From positions 1-10,935 of the forward strand of contig JBMZVD010000074.1 in the NCBI GenBank assembly GCA_049625305.1: a stretch of DNA of 10,935 nucleotides, read 5' to 3'. This DNA comes from Flavicella sp049625305 (GTDB taxonomy: Bacteria > Bacteroidota > Bacteroidia > Flavobacteriales > Flavobacteriaceae). This document shows, one piece after another, positions 5,747 through 10,935 of the stretch. How positions within the stretch are numbered: the first letter of the stretch is position 1; every line of letters starts with the position of its first letter. Both the position numbers and the translations under genes were made by a program. Below the pieces are notes generated by a model, which was given only the letters and a program-made list of their open reading frames with translations, had not been told where the DNA came from and did not search any database.

Positions 5747-7642
5747 ATGAAAAAAATTGTATCCATTTTTGTGTTTTTTATTGCATTGTATGTAAATGCT
5801 CAAGATTCCAAAAATGCTTTACTTGTAGAAAAGGAGTTACTTGAAGTTTTGGGAATATCCAAACAAAAGTTACTCGAATTGACTAATTTTGAAAAACAAA
5901 GCAAAAAATCTTTTGTGTTGTTAGCTCAAAAAAATCGTGATTCAGAAGATTGGAAATACATAAAGAAAGACTTTAGTATTGCCAAAGAAAAAAAAATTAT
6001 TTCGATTTTAGGTAAAGAAAATTACGCAAAATGGCAAAGTCATATACAGCGTAAAAAATTAGAAAAAGAACAGGCTGCACTTGAACTTGAAATTCAAAAA
6101 TACAAGCGGACCGATCCCAATCAGCCCTATGAGCCAGTATGGGGATCTTTAAAACAGCATAAAATTCCTAAATGGGCAGAGGATGCAAAGTTTGGGGTAT
6201 ACGCACATTGGGGTATTTATTCTCAAACAGGAGCTTGGGATTATAAAAAAAGAAATTGGGGAAACTATTACATTACCGCTTATAAAGGTGTCTACAACAC
6301 AAATCCCAAACAAGAACAACGCCAAATGTTTGAAGAAAAATATGGGAAAATTACAGATGGTAATGGATACATAGATCTTGCTAAAGATTTCAAAGCAGAA
6401 AATTGGGATCCTGTTTATTGGGCAGATCTTTTGCATAAATCAGGAGCCAAATATGCTGGAATATGTGCTGTGCACCATGATGGGTATTGTATGTGGGACA
6501 GTGAGTTTACTGATTTTTGTGCAGGTAAATTGGGACCTAAGCGTGATTTGTATGGTGAATTGATTACTGAAATTAGAAACCGAGGACTGAAGACAATAGC
6601 ATCTTTTCACCACGGTAGAACTTACAAACATTATCAAGGACTGATTAAAAAACTTAAAAAAGATCCTATTTACAATCGTGTAGATTTATTAGACTCTAAA
6701 AATGATCATTACTATTGGTTTACAGGTAGTCAAGAACGTTTTACAAAAAACAGGCTAGATTTAACACTTGAATTTATAGATAAATATGCTCCAGATGTAC
6801 TCTGGTTTGATGGAGGAGGGGGTGCCTATGATACAGAAAAAATACTAGCGAGGCATTTTAACAATGCATTAAAGAATAATACAGAGGTATGCGTACACAA
6901 CAAAGGAAATTTTGGAACTAATTTTGGAATTTATAGTTACGAAAATGGCTATGCACGCCCTTCTTATGTAGATTGGCCTTGGGAAGATGATACTCCTTCT
7001 TCGGTAGGTTGGTGTGATTGGCAGTGGGATAAAAATATTCAATACAAAACTGCACGTCATGTCATTGTTCGTCTAGCAGATTTAGTATCTAGAAATGGAG
7101 GGTTGTTATTGTCAATCAACCCCAAATCTGATGGAACTCTTGACCAAGGTCAGATAGACCTTCTTTTAGGTGTGGGAGATTGGTTAGGAAAGTATGGAGA
7201 GGCTATTTATGGAACACATCCATGGAAACTGATTGGGGAAGGTCATTTAGATAATTTATTTTACACCCAAATAAACCCAGATTCAGGAAGAAGTTCAAGA
7301 GCTATCCAACCAGAAACCTCTCTATTTGATGCAACTGATATTCGATATACAACCAAAGATAATGTGTTGTATGCAATTGTTTTGGGAGTACCAGAAAGCG
7401 ATGTAATGACGATAGAAACCTTAAACAGCAATCAGTCAGTTTCTGATAAAAATAAAATCAAAAGTATCGAATTATTAGGAAATGGCTTTTGTAAGTTTCA
7501 TAGAGATGCAAAGGGAGTTCACATTGAATTACCCCAAAAAATGCCTGATACAAATGCAGTTGTTTTCAAAATTTCTGTAAATGGTACCTTAGAGGTTCGA
7601 AAAAATGAAGGAAAAAATAGCATTGTACCTATGAAAACTTGA
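5747..7642 (+). CDS. Secreted GH29 alpha-L-fucosidase with extra N-terminal helical region
   Basis: This 631-residue exported glycoside hydrolase is predicted to release terminal alpha-L-fucose with retention of configuration. Residues 1-18 form a signal peptide: two lysines, a hydrophobic core, then VNA before Gln19. There is no lipobox, so the protein is probably periplasmic or released. Residues 20-122 are charged and helix-prone and are not part of the usual GH29 catalytic domain. The catalytic barrel (about 130-490) carries KFGVYAHWGIYS (148-159), AVHHDGYCMWDS (241-252) and DVLWFDGGGG (350-359). Asp355 is the expected nucleophile. Glu413 in DWPWEDD is the likely acid/base by position, but this residue varies within the family. 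NGGLLLSINPKSDGT (450-464) and GEAIYGTHPW (484-493) are further family motifs. The C-terminal 500-615 looks like the usual beta-sandwich. No T9SS sorting domain is seen. Substrate cannot be read from sequence; algal or host fucosylated glycans are possible. No polysaccharide-locus genes (susC/D, sulfatase) are adjacent. Confidence 0.9.
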   Translation: MKKIVSIFVFFIALYVNAQDSKNALLVEKELLEVLGISKQKLLELTNFEKQSKKSFVLLAQKNRDSEDWKYIKKDFSIAKEKKIISILGKENYAKWQSHIQRKKLEKEQAALELEIQKYKRTDPNQPYEPVWGSLKQHKIPKWAEDAKFGVYAHWGIYSQTGAWDYKKRNWGNYYITAYKGVYNTNPKQEQRQMFEEKYGKITDGNGYIDLAKDFKAENWDPVYWADLLHKSGAKYAGICAVHHDGYCMWDSEFTDFCAGKLGPKRDLYGELITEIRNRGLKTIASFHHGRTYKHYQGLIKKLKKDPIYNRVDLLDSKNDHYYWFTGSQERFTKNRLDLTLEFIDKYAPDVLWFDGGGGAYDTEKILARHFNNALKNNTEVCVHNKGNFGTNFGIYSYENGYARPSYVDWPWEDDTPSSVGWCDWQWDKNIQYKTARHVIVRLADLVSRNGGLLLSINPKSDGTLDQGQIDLLLGVGDWLGKYGEAIYGTHPWKLIGEGHLDNLFYTQINPDSGRSSRAIQPETSLFDATDIRYTTKDNVLYAIVLGVPESDVMTIETLNSNQSVSDKNKIKSIELLGNGFCKFHRDAKGVHIELPQKMPDTNAVVFKISVNGTLEVRKNEGKNSIVPMKT

Positions 7643-7668
7643 TATACTTTTTGGAATTGTACCAATAG

Positions 7669-7696
7669 AGAGGAAACTAACTGTTTCCTCTTTTTT
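7669..7696 (+). terminator. Intrinsic terminator of the fucosidase gene between convergent genes
   Basis: A perfect 9-bp stem (AGAGGAAAC at 7669-7677 with GTTTCCTCT at 7683-7691) has a TAACT loop and ends in six Ts (7691-7696). It starts 26 bases after the fucosidase stop. The T run overlaps the stop codon of the minus-strand gene (7695-7697). On the minus strand no T run follows the stem, so it mainly serves the plus-strand gene. Confidence 0.85.
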
Positions 7697-10600
7697 ATTT
7701 TAACAAGCTAAAGTGTCCTGTCTTAAAAGTAGGCTCTCCATAAGAGTTTATGAGCTCTATACTATACCAATAGTCAGTTTGTACCATTGTTTTTCCGTTT
7801 ATTTTCCCGTTCCAACTATTGAGTTCTGAATCAGAAGACAATGGGTTTAATACTTTTAGAATGTTTCCTGTTCTGTCGAGTATAGTTATGACTGATCTTT
7901 CAAACTGAACGCCTTGTAATTGACCCAAATCAATTTTCCAAACGGCATTTTTACCACCTTGCTCTGGGCTTAAATATTTTGGTACTTCTAAAACGATGAT
8001 TTCATCTTTAAACACAGAACCACACCCTCTCTTGTCATTAACCGTTATGGAGTGTATTCCAGGAGTGACCTCATCAAAAATCGGAGAATCAGTAAATTCT
8101 CCACTGTCTAGTTGGTATTCATAGTCTCCATTTCCAATAACACTTACTTCAATAGAATTGATTGCTTCACCATCGTCTATTTGAATATGTGAAATACTAG
8201 CAGCGTTAGATTCGATAACTTCCACCGTTTGTGAGTATGAGCAAAAGGGAGGATTTTTGTTGAAGCTAGTTACCGTAAAAAATCCGCCGTATGTGGTCGT
8301 AAATTGTGCATCATTACTCAAAATTTCCCCATTTTGAGCAGTCCATTCAAAATGATAAAGGTTCGGATTTAATTTGGTACTCATTTCTAATCCAAATGAA
8401 TTGTCAGTACATACATATTGTACATTTTCAATCTCAAAATAGGGAGATTTTTGGACGATAAGATCAAAATTGTAATTTGTATTGACACAACCTGTAAGCG
8501 TGTTTTCAATTCTAAGGTAAATGGTTTCTATGTAAGGGGTCTTATTTTCGTAGAAATTATCCGTAATTCTATTTTCAGCTTTTTGCGCATCATATTTTGA
8601 ATGATAAAAATTGATATTAAAATTAGAGTTGTTTAACTGTCCAATAATTTGTTGCCTTTTTAAAGCCAAGTCAAAACCATCAAAAATCCCATCTGCTGCA
8701 CCAGTATCACATGCTTCTACATTATCAATTTGATTCAAAGTAGGTATTTTCGTTGTTATTAAATTGAATGAACCATGAGGATTTACACATCCAGTTTTTT
8801 TGCTCATTACACGTGTATATATCTTTTGTTTTGCATTATTTTCAGTTTTGTAGGGACTACTCAAAGCATAATTTCCTGAGACAGCATCTTCAGGACTTTT
8901 GTGATAGGTAACAAGGTATTCATTAGGGTTTGATTTAGATCGTAACATGTCTGCAGTCTGGTCATCTAAATAAAAACCATTGACATCATTTTCACAAATT
9001 TGCATATCATCTACTTTGTCTGTTGAAGGTATAGCTTCAACAATCAATAATACAAAAGGTCCAAATGCATAGCAATTGTCATTATTTTTATTGTTGATTC
9101 GTACCCATATAGATTGACTTTCAGGACTCTTTGAGTTTCTGAAATTAGATTTGTTTTTAATTGGATTCACCTCTTGCAGTCCATCTTCCTGGTTGAGATA
9201 ATAGTCTATCGTAAACGATTGATCTGCTGGTAATTCCTTTCGAATAATCTCTGTTGCATCGCTAAAGTCAAAAGAACTTACTCCGTCACTGTCGTTGTTA
9301 TCGCTATTTGAGTTTCCATGTAAGTCCAATCGATCATCACACGATTTAAATATGGTAACAAATGATGCGTTGATTAAAGAATTGGTAACTTTTAAGTAAA
9401 TGGGGGTAACTTCAAAACAACCTTTGGAGTCTTCAACACGAACCCAAACTACATCGGCAGTTGAAACTGCATTTCGATAATTTGATGGAGTTTCAATGCG
9501 TAAATCGATAGAACCGATAATAGCATCTTGTTCTGTCTCATAATAGCTGAAATTATAGTTTTGAGGATTGCTTATAATTTCATCTGTTTTTTCTGTTAGG
9601 TTGAAAAAAGTTTTACCGTCAGAATCATCGTCACATTCCGACAAAAGTACACTTTGTATCTCTGGAAGTTCTTGAATACGAATATTTAACTCTTGAATCT
9701 GATAGCAGGAAGTATATTTATTCGTCTTTCTGACAAAATACCTTTTACTTTCAGTGGGGGTTATGCTATTTGAATTTATGCGATTTTGTGCATTTATTGC
9801 TTTTTCATAACTGTCGTAAAAATTCACTGTATTAGATGAATTACTAGTTGTGAGTGTATTCAATTCGATTGTTTCTCCAGCACAAATATCAATATTAGAA
9901 ACCCTTACTTCGGGTATTTCATGTACTACAATGTCTATTTCTATGATTGACGTACACCCAGTAACTGTGTTGATTATACGTGCGTAATAGAGTCTTGATT
10001 GCAATGGGCTTACTAGGGTATTTTCAAGTTCAAAAATCCCTGTTTTTGCATTATTTTGATTTGTGTGATAAGTAATATCTATTGAGTTGTCTGTTGCTAT
10101 TTTTAAATCAACAGAATCTCCCACACATATTTCTTGGACGGGAATGTTCAATGTTGGCAATGGGTTCACTTTGATCAGTACCTGACTGATAGTAGCGCAA
10201 CGGGTTTGATTTGCAGGGTCAGTGTCTGTACTTTTGATGTAAAGCACTGTGTTTTCTTGAGGTTGTATAAAGGAATCTACAATAGGTGTACTTGTTCCTA
10301 ATGCAGGATCTTCTGTGTAGAATTGGTGGGTAACCATAGGAGCTGCTTGAACAATACTACTGAGCTCCACAGTATCTCCAAAACAAATTTCTGCAGGCAG
10401 GACAGTTACGGTTGGGACTGGGTTTACCGTAACAGTCACTGTTTCTATGCTACTGCAGAAAGTAGTACTGCTTACATCCGTTGCTTTTACAAAATAAACA
10501 GTATTCTGTATTGGGTTTACAGAAAGGGAGGTCAACTTATTTTGGTCGCTTTGCGCATCTACGAGGCTCTTGTAATAGTCGATTCTGTTTCCATCATCAC

Positions 10601-10935
10601 TTTGTACCAACGATCTGATATTGATCGTTTCTCCGATACAAATTTCAGTATTGGTCACATTGAGTTGAGGCAGTGCATTTACTTTAACTTTGATTTCCTC
10701 CACATTCCAACAGTTTGTATTTGTATCTACGATTCTAGCAAAATAACTAAAGTTACCTGTACTCGAGAATTCAATACGGGTACTCGGAAGCTCAACGATA
10801 CCATTTTTAGCCTGAGCTAACGTACTGTGGTAGGTTGCTGTTTGACTGTTCAAATTCTGAAGTTGAATGTCCAGTGAACTTCCCACACATATTTCTTGGA
10901 CGGGAATGTTCAATGTTGGCAATGGGTTCACTTTG
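7695..10935 (-). CDS. Large modular surface or secreted protein with T9SS type B sorting domain (5' end outside window)
   Basis: At least 1,079 codons are open on the minus strand to the window edge. A GTG at 10929-10931 is an internal Val of a 'KVNPLPTLNIP' repeat, not a start, so the N-terminus and signal peptide lie beyond the window. Residues here are numbered from that GTG. Residues 2-421 hold five units of about 83 residues that open with xPxxxxxxxxICxG. Residues 422-828 hold four longer units, some with CDDDSDG-like acidic loops and FxL. Residue ranges 829-908 and 909-983 look like a PKD-like unit and a small beta module. Residues 984-1078 match the T9SS type B C-terminal domain, ending in KTGHFSLLK. 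Each of the first ten units has two cysteines. The protein is probably exported through the type IX system and surface-bound or released, with a likely adhesin or gliding-related role (compare SprB-like proteins). The function is inferred from architecture only. No enzyme domain is visible. Confidence 0.88.
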   Translation of the reverse strand, partial: KVNPLPTLNIPVQEICVGSSLDIQLQNLNSQTATYHSTLAQAKNGIVELPSTRIEFSSTGNFSYFARIVDTNTNCWNVEEIKVKVNALPQLNVTNTEICIGETINIRSLVQSDDGNRIDYYKSLVDAQSDQNKLTSLSVNPIQNTVYFVKATDVSSTTFCSSIETVTVTVNPVPTVTVLPAEICFGDTVELSSIVQAAPMVTHQFYTEDPALGTSTPIVDSFIQPQENTVLYIKSTDTDPANQTRCATISQVLIKVNPLPTLNIPVQEICVGDSVDLKIATDNSIDITYHTNQNNAKTGIFELENTLVSPLQSRLYYARIINTVTGCTSIIEIDIVVHEIPEVRVSNIDICAGETIELNTLTTSNSSNTVNFYDSYEKAINAQNRINSNSITPTESKRYFVRKTNKYTSCYQIQELNIRIQELPEIQSVLLSECDDDSDGKTFFNLTEKTDEIISNPQNYNFSYYETEQDAIIGSIDLRIETPSNYRNAVSTADVVWVRVEDSKGCFEVTPIYLKVTNSLINASFVTIFKSCDDRLDLHGNSNSDNNDSDGVSSFDFSDATEIIRKELPADQSFTIDYYLNQEDGLQEVNPIKNKSNFRNSKSPESQSIWVRINNKNNDNCYAFGPFVLLIVEAIPSTDKVDDMQICENDVNGFYLDDQTADMLRSKSNPNEYLVTYHKSPEDAVSGNYALSSPYKTENNAKQKIYTRVMSKKTGCVNPHGSFNLITTKIPTLNQIDNVEACDTGAADGIFDGFDLALKRQQIIGQLNNSNFNINFYHSKYDAQKAENRITDNFYENKTPYIETIYLRIENTLTGCVNTNYNFDLIVQKSPYFEIENVQYVCTDNSFGLEMSTKLNPNLYHFEWTAQNGEILSNDAQFTTTYGGFFTVTSFNKNPPFCSYSQTVEVIESNAASISHIQIDDGEAINSIEVSVIGNGDYEYQLDSGEFTDSPIFDEVTPGIHSITVNDKRGCGSVFKDEIIVLEVPKYLSPEQGGKNAVWKIDLGQLQGVQFERSVITILDRTGNILKVLNPLSSDSELNSWNGKINGKTMVQTDYWYSIELINSYGEPTFKTGHFSLLK
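7698..7982 (-). other. T9SS type B C-terminal sorting domain (protein domain)
   Basis: The last 95 residues start PKYLSPEQGGKNAVW and continue with a hydrophobic strand, ILDRTGNILK, SWNGKINGK, DYWYSIEL and the final KTGHFSLLK. This order matches the gliding-motility or T9SS type B sorting domain of Bacteroidota. The entry motif is atypical: the family normally has PxFFTPNGDGxNDxW, and here the NGDG-ND acidic loop has become EQGGKNA. The tryptophan and all later landmarks are kept. Confidence 0.85.
8448..9668 (-). repeat. Four longer Cys-paired modules with acidic loops (class B)
   Basis: Four tandem protein units of about 95-115 residues have first cysteines at residues 433, 531, 646 and 741 and second cysteines at 505, 620, 715 and 815. 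Acidic stretches follow the first cysteine, for example CDDDSDGK (433-440) and SDNNDSDG (543-550), and an F-x-L/F motif comes next. A later strand reads VRxE or similar before a 'GC'. The acidic loops could bind calcium; this is an inference. At protein level the units are clearly related but strongly diverged. Confidence 0.7.
10119..10173 (-). repeat. 55-bp exact direct repeat, copy 1
   Basis: These 55 bases are identical to 10881-10935, 762 bases (254 codons, three modules) away. They encode KVNPLPTLNIPVQEICVG at the junction into the fourth class A module. Sequence on the module side differs after the motif, and on the other side copy 2 meets the window edge, so the full length of identity is unknown. 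Confidence 0.95.
10881..10935 (-). repeat. 55-bp exact direct repeat, copy 2 (reaches window edge)
   Basis: This copy is identical to 10119-10173 and encodes the same junction peptide, leading into the first class A module visible here. The identity runs up to the last base of the window, so the repeat may be longer. Confidence 0.95.

Larger units (their letters stand above)
9669..10935 (-). repeat. Five tandem Ig-like modules with ICxG motif (class A)
   Basis: Five units of 81-86 residues open with a proline and EIC[VIF]G or DICAG (cysteines at 15, 98, 183, 269 and 350). They close with a second cysteine 57-62 residues later (74, 159, 245, 326 and 409), then a strand such as VTVTVNP. Each contains a Y-rich middle and a P-x-x-x-x-x-x-Y/F strand. 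The pattern suggests Ig-like beta-sandwich units, each with a possible disulfide. The array continues past the window edge. Confidence 0.75.

Noticed and set aside
6149..6637. Short open frames on both strands inside the fucosidase gene
   Set aside because: They are out of frame with clear GH29 motifs and have no support of their own.
10323..10820. Open frame of 165 codons on the plus strand inside the large minus-strand gene
   Set aside because: The predicted peptide has no recognisable domain, and the minus strand here encodes clear conserved repeat modules. It is a chance antisense frame.
10929..10931. GTG as the start of the large minus-strand gene
   Set aside because: This valine lies inside the repeated KVNPLPTLNIP motif, seen in full at 10119-10173, and no signal peptide follows. 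The frame is open to the edge, so the gene is 5'-truncated by the window.

Overview
The window looks like chromosomal DNA from a member of the Bacteroidota, most likely the Flavobacteriia. The signs are: AT-rich intergenic DNA; promoter-like TAnnTTTG (-7) and TTTG (-33) boxes in place of sigma70 boxes; A-rich leaders with no Shine-Dalgarno sequence; a methionine synthase split into two genes; and a large cysteine-paired repeat protein ending in a type IX secretion (T9SS) type B sorting domain. I cannot name the species.

Positions 1-251 are non-coding leader with a predicted promoter and a perfect dyad. Positions 252-5120 (+) form a methionine and one-carbon block. It holds the homocysteine-binding half of cobalamin-dependent methionine synthase, then a second gene with its folate, B12 and reactivation domains, then methylenetetrahydrofolate reductase (metF). 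MetF makes 5-methyl-THF and the two MetH halves use it to methylate homocysteine. A terminator-like hairpin and a good promoter before metF suggest that metF can be transcribed separately. Positions 5260-5577 (+) encode thioredoxin, followed by a textbook intrinsic terminator.

Positions 5747-7642 (+) encode a secreted GH29 alpha-L-fucosidase with an unusual charged helical N-terminal segment. A terminator hairpin separates it from the convergent gene. From 7695 to the right edge (-) runs the 3' part of a very large modular surface or secreted protein. In protein order it has five units of an 'ICxG' class, four longer acidic-loop units, a PKD-like unit, a short beta module and the T9SS type B C-terminal domain. 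Its start lies outside the window.

The left half is ordinary housekeeping sequence. I found no RNA gene, CRISPR array, insertion sequence or defence cassette, and I cannot claim an undescribed system. The points that most deserve a second look are an exact 55-bp repeat between otherwise diverged modules of the large protein, the atypical start of its sorting domain, the extra N-terminal domain of the fucosidase, and the dyad before the first metH gene.
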